Origin: Confluentibacter sediminis
GTDB lineage: Bacteria > Bacteroidota > Bacteroidia > Flavobacteriales > Flavobacteriaceae
Assembly (NCBI RefSeq): GCF_003258355.1
Contig: NZ_QKPO01000013.1
Coordinates: forward strand, 1 to 64,000
DNA length: 64,000 bases
Reading direction: 5' to 3'
Of this stretch, positions 54,415 to 64,000 are shown one piece after another. The position numbers were made by a program, and so were the translations under genes. The notes under the pieces were generated by a model. That model saw nothing but the letters and a program-made list of their open reading frames with translations, made no database searches and was not told the origin of the DNA. How positions within the stretch are numbered: the stretch's first letter is position 1; each line of letters starts with the position of its first letter.

Positions 54415-55602
54415 TTGATAGAATCGTTTTTATTTTTATTTACTGGCATCGTTGGTATAACCACCATTGCTTTAATGGTGACTTCTCATAAATCCAATCC
54501 ATTTTATAATGCTTTTTTACTACTAATTATTATAGTAGTTTCCTTTCGTTTTTTAATTCAAGGAACCTATCAACTAGGTATGCAAGCATTTTTAACACCA
54601 ATACAAGGAATTACCTCTATATGGTATTTAGCCCTTATTCCTTGTTTTTATTTATACTATAAAAATCTAGTACATCAAAAAAAGAGGTACAATCCTAAAG
54701 ATTTAAAACATTTAATTTTTATTGTATTCTTATATGTCATTAATGCCAACGCCTCTATAAAGGAAAGTTTTTTATTCCATTTTGGACGCTTAACGAATTT
54801 TATTTTAATTATAGGATTTATATTTTTCTATTTAATATTAATTTTCAATTTATTGAGTAAAAGCATCTGGTTTAAAAAAAACATTCCTATCAATAATGTT
54901 CATTTTAGTTTAATTAAAAACTGGTCCATATATTTATTTACCATGAATGTATTGGGATCTATAGCATTAATCGCTTCATTTTACAAGGAAGTCAATTCAG
55001 AATCTTCAATAACAGGAAAGTCCATGGCTCCTTTTTTATTAGTTTTTTGGTTATTCATCTTTTTTAAAATTTTAACATCCCCCGAAATATTATATGGATT
55101 GCCTATTCTTAATAAAAAACTGCTCAAGTTTTCTTCACCAACAATAAAAAGTGATCCAGTTATAATCTCAACAAATAAAAACTGGATATTAGAACCAGAT
55201 TCCCAAAAAAATAATCCAGATTTAAAATTACAGGAAAAAATCAGGTCTAATATTTTTAGTTATATTGATAAGGTTGATAAATTGTGCCTTGAAGAATTTA
55301 TTTTTAGAAACCCTAAGGCCTCTCCCTATGAGATTGCTACCAAATTAGGCGTCCCTACAAGCCACATTGTGTATTTATTTAAATACCACTCCAATATTTC
55401 CTTTACCGAATACCGAATGTATTGTAGAATTCAAGATGCTATCACCTTGATAGAATCAGGTTATTTAAAAACAAACACTTTAGAATCTTTAGCCTATAAA
55501 ACGGGGTTTGCTTCTTACAATCCTTTTTTTATTGCTTTTAAAAAAATAACAACCCATTCACCCCAAGACTATTTAAAGTCTAAAATAACAATAGCCTCTT
55601 AA
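54415..55602 (+). CDS. Membrane-anchored AraC-family regulator
   Basis: 395 residues. The frame starts at TTG (54415); the next Met is at residue 21, within the first membrane helix, so TTG is preferred. Six to seven hydrophobic helices occupy about residues 1-220 (FLFLFTGIVGITTIALMV and others). The AraC DNA-binding domain is at about 280-390 (SPYEIATKLGVPTSHIVYLF, TLESLAYKTGFASYNPFFIAFKKI, HSPQDYL). The gene is divergent from the surface-protein operon and is its likely regulator. Its stop overlaps the end of the GSCFA gene by 4 bp. Confidence 0.9.
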   Translation: MIESFLFLFTGIVGITTIALMVTSHKSNPFYNAFLLLIIIVVSFRFLIQGTYQLGMQAFLTPIQGITSIWYLALIPCFYLYYKNLVHQKKRYNPKDLKHLIFIVFLYVINANASIKESFLFHFGRLTNFILIIGFIFFYLILIFNLLSKSIWFKKNIPINNVHFSLIKNWSIYLFTMNVLGSIALIASFYKEVNSESSITGKSMAPFLLVFWLFIFFKILTSPEILYGLPILNKKLLKFSSPTIKSDPVIISTNKNWILEPDSQKNNPDLKLQEKIRSNIFSYIDKVDKLCLEEFIFRNPKASPYEIATKLGVPTSHIVYLFKYHSNISFTEYRMYCRIQDAITLIESGYLKTNTLESLAYKTGFASYNPFFIAFKKITTHSPQDYLKSKITIAS

Positions 55603-56564
55603 AATATGATGTGCGAATATACTTTTTGAAGCTCTAATTTCTTTTTTTCTAAATTTAGAATAAACTTTTGATGGGCATTGGAATTCAAATGGAATGGTTT
55701 ATGCTGAAGTGCTTTTTGGATACCCTCCACATCAGCCATTATTTTTAATGATTTTTCGGAAATCCAAACCTGCTGAAACCTTTCCCAAATATAATTGATT
55801 GCCGTTTGGCTTGGATGAATCATATCTTCAGCATAAAAACGATAATCGCGAAGTTCGTCCATCATAATTTCATAAGAAGGAAAATAGGCCAATCCATGGT
55901 TATCAATTGATAATTGTTGATTGATAATTTGATGTATCGCAGCCATTAAATGTGCCTTGCTTTGGCTATTTTCAATAAAACCATCTTTAATATGACGAAC
56001 AGGAGAGACGGTGAAAATAATGGATGCTTTAGAATTTACACGTCTTATCAAACCCATAATTGCATCCAATGATTTTATAATGTCATCAACGGGAAGTAAT
56101 TCTTTTTTAAACTGTCTTTGGGGTACTTTATGGCAATTGGCAACCATATTATTAGTTTCCATACTTCGGTATACCCAAGCAGTTCCCAATGTAATGATGA
56201 TATGGGTTGATTCGTGGATTTGTTTATTGGTTGATTGAACTTGATTATTCAGAGCATTCAATAGATCCTCTTTAGAGGAAGCACTTAACTTGGAATGCGA
56301 ATCAAAACAATGCCATTGCTCATTATGAAAAAAAATGTCTTTTTCTGAATACGATTTTTTATTAACCGCATTTTCAATTAAAGTTTCAATGGCCTTTGGG
56401 TGAAATAAGATTCCGAAAGGATTTTGAAGATTTTGAAATTTGAAATACGATAATTTCTCCCCTATATTTTCAACAAAACAGGAACCTAACAATAGGATCT
56501 TAGATTCATAGCCTATTAGATTATCAGACTGTTTTGTTAATGGTATTTGGGTTTGAAGTTTCAT
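55599..56564 (-). CDS. GSCFA-domain protein
   Basis: 321 residues. The diagnostic LLLGSCFVENIGEKLSYFKF (G-S-C-F-x pattern) is at about 28-47, NPFGILFHPKAI follows, then IITLGTAWVYR, and a later SGDN-like region with FTVSPVRHIKDGF and YFPSYEIMMDELRDYRFYAEDMIHPS, whose Asp/His resemble an SGNH-hydrolase catalytic pair. The family is probably an SGNH-type hydrolase that acts on polysaccharide or cell-wall material. It is transcribed away from alaS with a 34-bp gap. Confidence 0.9.
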   Translation of the reverse strand: MKLQTQIPLTKQSDNLIGYESKILLLGSCFVENIGEKLSYFKFQNLQNPFGILFHPKAIETLIENAVNKKSYSEKDIFFHNEQWHCFDSHSKLSASSKEDLLNALNNQVQSTNKQIHESTHIIITLGTAWVYRSMETNNMVANCHKVPQRQFKKELLPVDDIIKSLDAIMGLIRRVNSKASIIFTVSPVRHIKDGFIENSQSKAHLMAAIHQIINQQLSIDNHGLAYFPSYEIMMDELRDYRFYAEDMIHPSQTAINYIWERFQQVWISEKSLKIMADVEGIQKALQHKPFHLNSNAHQKFILNLEKKKLELQKVYSHIIF

Positions 56565-56572
56565 ATAACAAA

Positions 56573-56592
56573 ATTCCCGCCAAAGCGGGAAT
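56573..56592 (-). terminator. Hairpin between alaS and the GSCFA gene
   Basis: attcccgc (56573-56580), loop caaa, gcgggaat (56585-56592). A perfect 8-bp G/C-rich stem with a weak T run on the minus strand. It is probably the alaS terminator, perhaps leaky. Confidence 0.6.
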
Positions 56593-56598
56593 CCTAAT

Positions 56599-59217
56599 TT
56601 ATTTAATATAATCTTTAGCTGCTTTTAAAGCTTGTTCTATTCCTGCCGGATTTTTTCCACCTGCCGTTGCAAAAAATGGTTGACCGCCGCCGCCGCCTTC
56701 AATATATTTCCCCAATTCTTTAACCACTTGTCCTGCATTTAAACCATTACTTGCCACCAATTCTTTTGAAATATAGCAAGATAACAATGCCTTACCTTCG
56801 CTTTCTGTAGCAAATAATAAAAATAAATTGGTGTATTGTTGACCTAATTCAAAAGACACATCTTTAATTCCTGATGCATCTAAATCCAATTTTTTAGCCA
56901 AAAACAGAACACCATTAATCTCTTCCAATTCACTTTTAAGTTCCCCTTTAATAGTCTTAGCTTTATCTTTTAATAAAACTTCAATTTGCTTTTTTAAATT
57001 ATAATTTTCTTCTTGAAGATTTTGTAACGCCTTTATAGGTTCTTGCGCATTATGAAGCAGTTCTTTCATTTCTGAATAAACACGACTATTTTCAAAATAA
57101 TATTCTTTGGCCGCATCGTTTGTAATGGCTTCAATACGACGAATGCCAGCCGCTACAGCGCCTTCAGAAATAATTTTAAAATGCCAAATATCCGAGGTGT
57201 TTTTAACATGCGTACCTCCACAAAGCTCGATAGATTGACCAAAACGAATCGCACGAACCGTATCTCCATATTTCTCTCCAAACAAACTCATAGCACCATC
57301 GGCAATAGCCTCTTCTTTAGGAACGTTTCGCTTTTCAATTAAAGGTAATTTGTCAGCTATTCTGGCATTCACAAAGTTTTCCACATCGGTCAATTCCTCT
57401 GGCGTTAACTTTGCAAAATGCGAAAAGTCAAATCTTAAATTTTTTGAATGTACAGCACTTCCTTTTTGTTCCACATGGGTTCCTAAAATATCTCTTAATG
57501 CTTGGTGCAGTAAATGGGTAGCCGAGTGATTGGATTCCGTTCTTAAACGTTGATTTTTATCTACAACTGCTTTAAAACTTTCATTAATATGCTTTGGTAG
57601 ATTTTTAGTAAAATGAATGATGACATTATTTTCCTTTTTGGTGTCTAAAATATAAACCACATCACCATGAATATCTTCTAAATAACCCTTATCCCCCACT
57701 TGTCCACCACCTTCAGCATAAAACGGCGTTAGATTAAATACCAATTGAAACATGTTTCCATCTTTTTTAGAAACCACTTTTCTATAACGGGTTATTTTAA
57801 CATTGGCTTCCAAAGTATCGTAACCAATAAATTCTTCTTCGGCATCTTCTTGTAGAATCGTCCAATCATCTGTACTCATTTCACTAGCTGCCCGAGAACG
57901 GTCTTTTTGTTTTTGAAGTTCTTCATTGAATCCCTTTTCATCTAGTTTTAAACCTTTTTCGTTCAATATAAGCGCCGTCAAGTCGATTGGAAAACCATAG
58001 GTATCATATAATTCAAAAGCTTTTTCTCCCGAAACCGTATGCCCTTTTGTTTCTTCAACAATTCTATTTAAAAGAATGAGTCCTTGATCTAAAGTCCTTA
58101 AAAAAGATTGTTCCTCTTCTTTAATAACATTTTCAACAAGATTTTTTTGTGATTTCATTTCAGGGAAGGCTTCTCCCATTTTTACGCTTAAAACATCCAC
58201 CAATCTATAAATGAAGGGCTCTTTTTTATCTAAAAATGTAAATCCGTAACGCACAGCACGACGCAAAATTCTGCGGATTACATATCCTGCACCTGTATTG
58301 CTTGGCAATTGTCCATCGGCTATAGAAAATGCTACAGCACGCACATGGTCGCAAATCACGCGAATGGCGATATCTACTTTTTGGTCTTCTCCGTATTTTT
58401 TATTGGTAATAGTTTCAATTTCTCTAATAATAGGCGTAAATACATCGGTATCATAATTAGATTGGACACCTTGTAACACCATGCATAAACGTTCAAAGCC
58501 CATACCAGTATCAATATGTTTGTCTGGTAGACTTTCTAAGCTACCATTGGCTTTACGGTTGTATTGCATGAATACCAAGTTCCAGATTTCAACAACCTGT
58601 GGATGATCTTGGTTTACCAAATCCTTACCAGATATTTTTGCTTTTTCTTCTGCTGAACGAATATCAACATGAATCTCACTACAAGGGCCACAAGGTCCTT
58701 GGTCACCCATTTCCCAAAAATTATCTTTTTTGTTGCCTTTTAAAATACGGTCTTCAGAAATAAATTGTTTCCACAACTCATAAGCCTCAGTGTCCATAGG
58801 AAGCTTGTCTTCTTCGCTACCTTCAAAAACAGTGACATACAATATATCCTTATCTATACCATACACCTCGGTTAGCAGCTCCCAAGCCCATGCAATGGCT
58901 TCTTTCTTGAAATAATCGCCAAAACTCCAGTTACCCAGCATTTCAAAAAGCGTATGGTGATAGGTATCATAACCAACCTCTTCCAAATCGTTATGCTTTC
59001 CAGAGACACGTAAACACTTTTGAGTATCGGTTAATCTGCTGTTTTTTGGTTGAGCATTTCCTAAAAAATACTCTTTAAAAGGTGCCATACCAGAATTTAC
59101 AAACATTAAAGTAGGGTCATCTTTTAACACCATAGGTGCAGATGGTACAATACTGTGCTTTTTATCTTCAAAAAAACTTAAAAACTTAGATCGAATATCT
59201 TGTGACTTCATGGACAT
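56599..59217 (-). CDS. alaS: Alanine--tRNA ligase
   Basis: 872 residues, full length. Class II core: [61 protein letters not shown]. The editing domain has [13 protein letters not shown] and the Zn-binding CGGTHV. The C-terminal domain ends [20 protein letters not shown]. It charges tRNA-Ala and removes mischarged Ser. It is separated from the GSCFA gene by 34 bp with a hairpin between. Confidence 0.97.
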   Translation of the reverse strand: MSMKSQDIRSKFLSFFEDKKHSIVPSAPMVLKDDPTLMFVNSGMAPFKEYFLGNAQPKNSRLTDTQKCLRVSGKHNDLEEVGYDTYHHTLFEMLGNWSFGDYFKKEAIAWAWELLTEVYGIDKDILYVTVFEGSEEDKLPMDTEAYELWKQFISEDRILKGNKKDNFWEMGDQGPCGPCSEIHVDIRSAEEKAKISGKDLVNQDHPQVVEIWNLVFMQYNRKANGSLESLPDKHIDTGMGFERLCMVLQGVQSNYDTDVFTPIIREIETITNKKYGEDQKVDIAIRVICDHVRAVAFSIADGQLPSNTGAGYVIRRILRRAVRYGFTFLDKKEPFIYRLVDVLSVKMGEAFPEMKSQKNLVENVIKEEEQSFLRTLDQGLILLNRIVEETKGHTVSGEKAFELYDTYGFPIDLTALILNEKGLKLDEKGFNEELQKQKDRSRAASEMSTDDWTILQEDAEEEFIGYDTLEANVKITRYRKVVSKKDGNMFQLVFNLTPFYAEGGGQVGDKGYLEDIHGDVVYILDTKKENNVIIHFTKNLPKHINESFKAVVDKNQRLRTESNHSATHLLHQALRDILGTHVEQKGSAVHSKNLRFDFSHFAKLTPEELTDVENFVNARIADKLPLIEKRNVPKEEAIADGAMSLFGEKYGDTVRAIRFGQSIELCGGTHVKNTSDIWHFKIISEGAVAAGIRRIEAITNDAAKEYYFENSRVYSEMKELLHNAQEPIKALQNLQEENYNLKKQIEVLLKDKAKTIKGELKSELEEINGVLFLAKKLDLDASGIKDVSFELGQQYTNLFLLFATESEGKALLSCYISKELVASNGLNAGQVVKELGKYIEGGGGGQPFFATAGGKNPAGIEQALKAAKDYIK

Positions 59218-59264
59218 TTATTAAAACATGGTTTCATTTCGAAACATTTTTTTTGTTTTCTATG

Positions 59265-59272
59265 CAAATCTA
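59265..59272 (-). promoter_or_regulatory. Promoter -7 box for alaS
   Basis: Plus-strand caaatcta reads tagatttg on the minus strand, an exact TAnnTTTG match 48 bp before the alaS start. No clear -33 element. Confidence 0.4.
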
Positions 59273-59330
59273 TTTTAAATTTTAACTGATAATGTTTACT
59301 TTAAATTTTATCAGTTAGTTTTACTAAATT

Positions 59331-59338
59331 TACTTTTG
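59331..59338 (+). promoter_or_regulatory. Promoter -7 box for the M23 peptidase operon
   Basis: tacttttg fits TAnnTTTG exactly, 88 bp before the start of the M23 gene. Confidence 0.4.
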
Positions 59339-59425
59339 AAAAATATTTTGTAGGTTTGTTCGTTTACATACCAAAAACCACCGTTTAGTAATTTAATTTG
59401 GTGCAAAAATAGTATAAATTAAATA

Positions 59426-60397
59426 ATGAGTAAAGTAAAATATTATTACGATTCTGAATCGCTTTCTTATAAAAAAATAGAACGCAAAAAAGGAACAACC
59501 TTTACATATGCTTTTGTTTTTACTTTAGCAGCAGCCCTCTTCGGATTTATCTTTGTTTTTCTAGCAAGCCAGTTTGTTGAATCCCCAAAAGAAAGAGCTT
59601 TAAAACGAGAACTACAAAATGCCCAACTTCAGTTTGAGTTATTGAATAAAAAAATGCAAAAAACGGAGGTCGTTTTGGCAAATATAGCCGATAGGGACAA
59701 TAACATTTATCGTGTTTATTTTGAAGCTAACCCAATTCCAGAAGAACAACGCAAAGCTGGTTTTGGTGGTGTAAATAGATATAAGGATTTGGAAGGGTTT
59801 GATAATTCGAAATTAATTATAGCAAGTAATAAGCGTTTGGATATTATTCAAAAACAATTGGTTGTGCAATCAAAATCGCTTGATGAAATAGCTAAATTAG
59901 CGGAAGAAAAAGAAAAACTTTTAGCTGCTATACCAGCTATTCAACCCGTAAGAAACGAAGACCTTATAAGAATGGCTTCTGGCTACGGTATGCGATCTGA
60001 TCCATTTACTAAGGCAAGGAAAATGCACTGGGGAATGGATTTTTCTGCGCCAAAAGGCAGCCCTGTATATGCAACGGGTGACGGCGTAGTGGTTAGAGCA
60101 GACAATACCGCAACCGGTTATGGCAATCATATCAGGATAGATCATGGATATGGTTATGTAAGTTTATATGCCCACTTGTATAAATATAATGTTAGAAAAA
60201 ATCAAAAGGTAAAACGTGGCGATCTTATTGGTTTTGTTGGCAGTACAGGCCGTTCTGAAGCACCTCATTGCCATTATGAAATTTTTAAAGATGACGAACG
60301 CATCAACCCTATTAATTTTTACTACGGAAGTTTAACAGCTGAAGAGTTTAATGAAATGCTAGAACATGCATCGTTAGAAAACCAATCACTAGATTAA
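59426..60397 (+). CDS. M23-family peptidoglycan endopeptidase
   Basis: 323 residues. One membrane helix (about 28-50: FVFTLAAALFGFIFVFLASQF), a coiled coil (about 55-180: LKRELQNAQLQFELLNKKMQ), then the LytM/M23 zinc domain (about 195-305) with zinc ligands in HWGMDFSAPKG (H-x3-D) and HCHYEIF (H-x-H), and GYVSLYAHLYKYNVRK. It cleaves peptide cross-links of peptidoglycan during growth or division. It overlaps the MerR gene by 1 bp. Confidence 0.92.
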   Translation: MSKVKYYYDSESLSYKKIERKKGTTFTYAFVFTLAAALFGFIFVFLASQFVESPKERALKRELQNAQLQFELLNKKMQKTEVVLANIADRDNNIYRVYFEANPIPEEQRKAGFGGVNRYKDLEGFDNSKLIIASNKRLDIIQKQLVVQSKSLDEIAKLAEEKEKLLAAIPAIQPVRNEDLIRMASGYGMRSDPFTKARKMHWGMDFSAPKGSPVYATGDGVVVRADNTATGYGNHIRIDHGYGYVSLYAHLYKYNVRKNQKVKRGDLIGFVGSTGRSEAPHCHYEIFKDDERINPINFYYGSLTAEEFNEMLEHASLENQSLD

Positions 60398-60726
60398 TGT
60401 ATATAGAATTACCTGAAAAACGATATTATGCTATTGGCGAAGTTGCCAATGCCTTTGGTGTTAACACATCACTTATCCGCTTTTGGGAAAAAGAATTTGA
60501 TGCCCTTAAACCAAAAAAAAATGCCAAAGGCAATAGAAAGTTTACGCCAGAGGACATTAAAAACCTAAAACTTATTTACCATTTGGTAAAGGAACGTGGG
60601 TTTACATTAGAAGGTGCAAAAATCCATTTAAAAGAAGATAAGAAAGAAACGCTTAATAACTTCGAAATTATCAGTAAATTAGAGGATGTAAAAAATCAAC
60701 TGATAAAAATTAAAGAACACTTGTAA
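60397..60726 (+). CDS. MerR-family transcriptional regulator
   Basis: 109 residues. The N-terminal winged helix is clear: YYAIGEVANAFGVNTSLIRF, WEKEFDALKPKKNAKGNRKF (arm RK), FTPEDIKNLKLIYHLVKERG, FTLEGAKIHL. There is no effector domain beyond a short C-terminal helix (NNFEIISKLEDVKNQLIKIK). It starts at the last base of the M23 gene stop, so they are coupled. Its ligand is unknown. Confidence 0.93.
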   Translation: MYIELPEKRYYAIGEVANAFGVNTSLIRFWEKEFDALKPKKNAKGNRKFTPEDIKNLKLIYHLVKERGFTLEGAKIHLKEDKKETLNNFEIISKLEDVKNQLIKIKEHL

Positions 60727-60787
60727 CATTTCTTTAAAAGTTATTACTAATTAATAAAACCTATCACAAATTATAAAATTTAATAGA

Positions 60788-61384
60788 ATGAAAAAATGGC
60801 TACCATGGATAATTGTTGCAATAGTAGTAATAGGAATTTACTCTTGGGCAAAAGGATTCAATAATACCGCTGTAAGCTTAAAAGAAACTTCTACAAGAGC
60901 TTGGGGCGATGTAGAAAGTAGTTACCAACGTAGAAATGACCTTATTGGTAATTTAGTTAAAACCGTGCAAGGAGCGGCTGATTTTGAAAAGGGCACTTTA
61001 ACCGCTGTCATTGAAGCGAGAGCTAAAGCAACTGCTACAACAATAGATCCAACTAATATAACTCCAGAACAATTGGCTGCATTTAATCAAGCGCAAGGTG
61101 GATTAAGTAGTGCATTATCTAGATTGTTGGTAACGGTAGAAAGATACCCAGATTTAAAAGCTAACCAAAACTTTTTAGAACTTCAAAGTCAATTAGAAGG
61201 TACAGAAAACAGAATCAATGTGGCTAGAGACCGTTTTAATGCTACTGTAGAGCCTTATAACAAACACATTAAAACTTTTCCCAATTCTCTATTAGCTGGT
61301 TTATTTCATTTTAATGAATTAAATTATTTTAAAGCTGAGGCTGGTAGTGAAAAAGCACCAGATGTAAATTTTGATTTTAAATAA
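60788..61384 (+). CDS. LemA-family protein
   Basis: 198 residues. An N-terminal membrane helix (WLPWIIVAIVVIGIYSWA) is followed by LKETSTRAWGDVESSYQRRN, DLIGNLVKTVQGAADFEKGT and the LemA signature ERYPDLKANQNFLELQSQLE, GTENRINVARDRFNATVEPY. The rest is a long helical bundle on the outer side. LemA with TPM proteins is a common set, thought to act in membrane protein quality control. It is the first of three genes with 13-bp and 8-bp gaps. Confidence 0.95.
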   Translation: MKKWLPWIIVAIVVIGIYSWAKGFNNTAVSLKETSTRAWGDVESSYQRRNDLIGNLVKTVQGAADFEKGTLTAVIEARAKATATTIDPTNITPEQLAAFNQAQGGLSSALSRLLVTVERYPDLKANQNFLELQSQLEGTENRINVARDRFNATVEPYNKHIKTFPNSLLAGLFHFNELNYFKAEAGSEKAPDVNFDFK

Positions 61385-61397
61385 AATTATATAAACT

Positions 61398-61838
61398 ATG
61401 TCTAAAAAGGTTGAAGAATTTCTATCTGCAAGTGAAGAACAAGAGATTGTTGAAGCCATTAGAGTAGCAGAATTAAACACTTCTGGAGAAATACGGGTGC
61501 ATATAGAAAAAACATCTAATGGTGATGCTACTAATCGTGCGTTAGATGTTTTTTATAAATTAAAAATGGATAATACCAAACTGCAAAATGCGGTTTTAAT
61601 ATATGTGGCTGTAAAAGAGAAAACCTTTGTTATTTACGGAGACAAAGGTATTAACGAGGTTGTTGGAAAAGACTTCTGGAACAGCACCAAAGACACCATT
61701 CAATCTCATTTTAAATCTGGAAATTTTAAGCAAGGTCTTGTCGAAGGCATTTTAAAATCTGGAGAACAATTAAAGAAGTATTTCCCTTATGACCATTTAG
61801 ATATCAACGAATTATCAAATGAAATTTCTAAAGGTTAA
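61398..61838 (+). CDS. TPM-domain protein (cytoplasmic)
   Basis: 146 residues. A single TPM domain with no signal peptide: EFLSASEEQEIVEAIRVAEL, NTSGEIRVHIEK, then VLIYVAVKEKTFVIYGDKGI and GNFKQGLVEGILKSGEQLKK. TPM domains bind metals and are linked to photosystem repair in plants; in bacteria their role is unsettled. It sits between lemA and the second TPM gene. Confidence 0.9.
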   Translation: MSKKVEEFLSASEEQEIVEAIRVAELNTSGEIRVHIEKTSNGDATNRALDVFYKLKMDNTKLQNAVLIYVAVKEKTFVIYGDKGINEVVGKDFWNSTKDTIQSHFKSGNFKQGLVEGILKSGEQLKKYFPYDHLDINELSNEISKG

Positions 61839-61846
61839 AAACGATT

Positions 61847-62683
61847 ATGCATTATCCAACATCTAGTATTCTGTCTTTCAAAAAAAAGAAAAACATCATT
61901 AGTGCTTTTTTAATAACACTTTTTGCTTGTAGTTTTTCTTTTGCTCAATATGACATTCCAAAAAAGCCTGAATTTCAAACCAGTGTTTACGATTATTCAA
62001 ATCTTCTTTCTGCTTCTGAAAAAAGCAGTCTGGAAGAAAAGTTAATTAAATATTCAGACACTACATCTACCCAAATAGTGATTGCTGTTATTAATTCTAC
62101 TAATGGTGAAAATATCAATTATCTAGGGGCCCAATGGGGACAAGAATGGGGCATTGGGCAAGCCAAAGAAGATAATGGTATATTAATTTTGTTGGCAAAA
62201 GATGATAGAAAAATAGCTATCAATACAGGTTATGGTATTGAACATTTGTTAACGGATGCCTTGTCTAAACGCATTATTGAAAACGACATCATCCCCTATT
62301 TTAAACAAAATGATTATTACGGCGGCCTTAACAGAGGTGCCGATGCTATTTTTGAAGTTTTAAACGGTGAATATCAAGGAACCAGAAAATCCAATAATAG
62401 CGAAGGGTTTCCTGTAGGGCTCATTTTCATTATTATTTTCATCATTATTTTAATTTCTATTTCAAAAAACAAACGTCATGGTGGGGGTAACAGAGGTAAT
62501 AAATCTGGCGGTTTCGATATATGGGATGCCATCATTTTAAGCAATATGGGTAGAGGTAATTATCGTGGCGGTTCTGGAGGCTTTGGTGGCGGAAGCTCTG
62601 GAGGAGGCTTCGGTGGTGGTGGTTTTGGAGGTGGATTTGGCGGCGGCGGTTTTGGCGGCGGCGGTGCTTCTGGTGGGTGGTAA
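61847..62683 (+). CDS. TPM-domain membrane protein with glycine-rich tail (YgcG-type)
   Basis: 278 residues. Signal peptide (FLITLFACSFSFAQ), TPM domain (about 45-170: VYDYSNLLSASEKSSLEEKL; QIVIAVINSTNGENIN; AINTGYGIEHLLTDALSKRI), one membrane helix (about 187-205: FPVGLIFIIIFIIILISIS) and a glycine/phenylalanine-rich tail (GGSSGGGFGGGGFGGGFGG). This is the YgcG layout. It probably works with LemA at the inner membrane. Confidence 0.92.
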   Translation: MHYPTSSILSFKKKKNIISAFLITLFACSFSFAQYDIPKKPEFQTSVYDYSNLLSASEKSSLEEKLIKYSDTTSTQIVIAVINSTNGENINYLGAQWGQEWGIGQAKEDNGILILLAKDDRKIAINTGYGIEHLLTDALSKRIIENDIIPYFKQNDYYGGLNRGADAIFEVLNGEYQGTRKSNNSEGFPVGLIFIIIFIIILISISKNKRHGGGNRGNKSGGFDIWDAIILSNMGRGNYRGGSGGFGGGSSGGGFGGGGFGGGFGGGGFGGGGASGGW

Positions 62684-63165
62684 ATAATTATCTCGTTTCT
62701 AAATTATCATATTGGCTAAATTATGTACACAATATAAAAACTATCCTTCTTTTAGTGCATGATAAAAAGACATAGTATTTTGTGCATTTTAGCCGATTAA
62801 ACGTTATTCTACCTTTTTAAATAATTACCATATTTTAGTACTATTTCATCACATAATTCTTTCAAAGAAAATATAATTAATTGATTGATTCCTTTACCAT
62901 TTCCAATAATCACATTTTTTCTAATGTAATCATAAACTTTAACCTTTTTTTAAAATCTTTTTGAAATGAATATCAAAAAGATATCCTTATATACTATTTA
63001 AAATTTTTCCTCACTACTTACATCAATCCATTTACCAATTACAACTTGATTTTTTGGATGAATAACTATTTTGGAATAAATTAAACTAATAGTCTGTTTT
63101 AAAATTACATGATGTACTTATTAATATAAGTACATAACTAATTAACAACCCTGCTTTTATAATAA
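62684..63165. other. Intergenic region, no gene seen
   Basis: About 480 bases that are strongly A/T-rich and lack a coding frame. No clear terminator or inverted repeat was found. The upstream and downstream genes converge here. Confidence 0.5.
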
Positions 63166-64000
63166 TTATTCTTTGTTTAAAGCCCTAACTAGTTTTTCCT
63201 CCGTGAATGAATTAAAAGTAATGGGTTCGATAATATTTCCTTCTGGATCTATAAAATAAGCTATTGGAACCGTCCAAACTTTATAAGTAACCGCTATATC
63301 ACCTAAAAACCCAGTAGAATCAATTAAGTTAGTCCAATGGAGATTATCGTTTTTTACGGCACGCTTCCATTTGTGTTCATCTTTATCTAGAGAAACACCT
63401 ACTATCTCAAACCCCTTATCTCTATACTTTTCATAAATTTTAGAATACTCTGGATATTTACCCCTACAAATACCACACCAAGAACCCCAAAAATCTAGCA
63501 ATACATATTTACCCTTAAATGATGACAAACTAACATTTTCACCTTTTAAATCTTTTAAAGTAAAGTCTACGATAGGAGTTCCTTTTGTAAAATCTATTGA
63601 TTTTTTTAAATAATTTGAAATTATTTTCCCATATTTAGACTCTTTTACTTTTGCATCTAAAACATTATAAAAATCTTTTACTTCTTCATTTTTTAAATTA
63701 ATTCTTAACTCATTAATTAAATAAGCTGTATAATCTTCGTCAAGATGTGATTTAATATAATCAATTTGTAAATCTTTTATACTATAATACAATGATGATC
63801 TTATCTCCATTAATTCACTTTGCTTATCTGTATCTTTTTCATTTCGCATCTTTTCTTCAATAATTTTCCGTTCCTTGATTGGATTGCTGATAAAAGACTC
63901 GTAACTATTTGATTGATTTTGAAGAATGCCTCCAGACACCATAACATGTGGTTCTTCGCTAGCGATTAAAACAACATCTATGTTAGTGTTTTCAATAAAA
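63166..64000 (-). CDS. TlpA-like thiol-disulfide oxidoreductase, partial
   Basis: The frame runs off the window on the right; at least 277 residues are visible, and codons before the ATG at 63942 stay open to 64000 (…IDVVLIASEEPHVMVSGG). The N-terminal part seen is helical and resembles the DUF4369 region of Bacteroidetes thioredoxins. The C-terminal part is a TlpA/ResA domain: VDFTLKDLKGENVSLSSFKG, then YVLLDFWGSWCGICRGKYPE with the CxxC pair CGIC, and a cis-Pro in WTVPIAYFIDPEGNI. It acts in the periplasm on disulfides. Confidence 0.88.
   Translation of the reverse strand, partial: FIENTNIDVVLIASEEPHVMVSGGILQNQSNSYESFISNPIKERKIIEEKMRNEKDTDKQSELMEIRSSLYYSIKDLQIDYIKSHLDEDYTAYLINELRINLKNEEVKDFYNVLDAKVKESKYGKIISNYLKKSIDFTKGTPIVDFTLKDLKGENVSLSSFKGKYVLLDFWGSWCGICRGKYPEYSKIYEKYRDKGFEIVGVSLDKDEHKWKRAVKNDNLHWTNLIDSTGFLGDIAVTYKVWTVPIAYFIDPEGNIIEPITFNSFTEEKLVRALNKE

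Noticed and set aside
1-64000. CRISPR array or cas genes
   Set aside because: No regular 25-40 bp repeat with unique spacers and no Cas-like protein was seen.

Overview
The window is low-GC DNA from a member of the Bacteroidota, most likely a marine-type Flavobacteriaceae. The evidence is: a type IX secretion (T9SS) sorting domain, SusC/TonB-type receptor architecture, promoters with a TAnnTTTG -7 box, no obvious Shine-Dalgarno sequences, and typical families such as DUF4136, DUF6252, DUF5522, GSCFA and a paired LemA/TPM cluster. The species cannot be named from the sequence.

Region 1 (1-14.5 kb) is an accessory island. A truncated cation-efflux (CDF) gene start lies at 434. Then comes a nine-gene minus-strand block: hsdM, hsdS, a DUF2971-like gene, a small KTSC-like protein, a small WYL-like protein, an OLD-family ATPase/TOPRIM nuclease, a PD-(D/E)XK nuclease candidate, a DUF262/DUF1524 (GmrSD-like) protein, and hsdR. 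The type I restriction-modification genes thus bracket six additional genes that look like phage defence. A tyrosine recombinase and tRNA-Pro(TGG) close the island on the right. I found no duplicated tRNA end on the left, so the other boundary is not resolved.

Region 2 (14.7-42.9 kb) is mostly chromosomal housekeeping and sensing. It holds a TonB receptor / PQQ-type sugar dehydrogenase / cytochrome c cluster (possible PQQ uptake and periplasmic sugar oxidation). Next are udk-divIC-mutA (the large mutase subunit mutB does not follow), a VIT1-type metal transporter, a thioredoxin-like protein plus permease, a tandem-PAS histidine kinase with receiver protein, lipB, a 52-aa Pmp3-type peptide, lysS, and a CHASE-like hybrid kinase. 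These are followed by a hemL operon with a LysM glucosaminidase and a PLP enzyme, small conserved genes, a LuxR-type two-component system with a TPR kinase, and a beta-propeller protein.

Region 3 (43-55.6 kb) is a large minus-strand surface-protein operon: a T9SS-tagged small protein, an outer-membrane-like protein, a phage-tail-fibre/YadA-head chimera, an IgGFc-binding-like/DUF11/LamG protein, and a C-type-lectin/fibrinogen-like protein. It is divergent from a membrane-anchored AraC regulator. The intergenic DNA carries a 10-bp direct repeat at 20-bp spacing and two inverted repeats, which are candidate operators.

Region 4 (55.6-64 kb) is core: GSCFA protein, alaS, an M23 peptidase, a MerR regulator, LemA and two TPM proteins, and a TlpA-like thioredoxin cut by the right edge.
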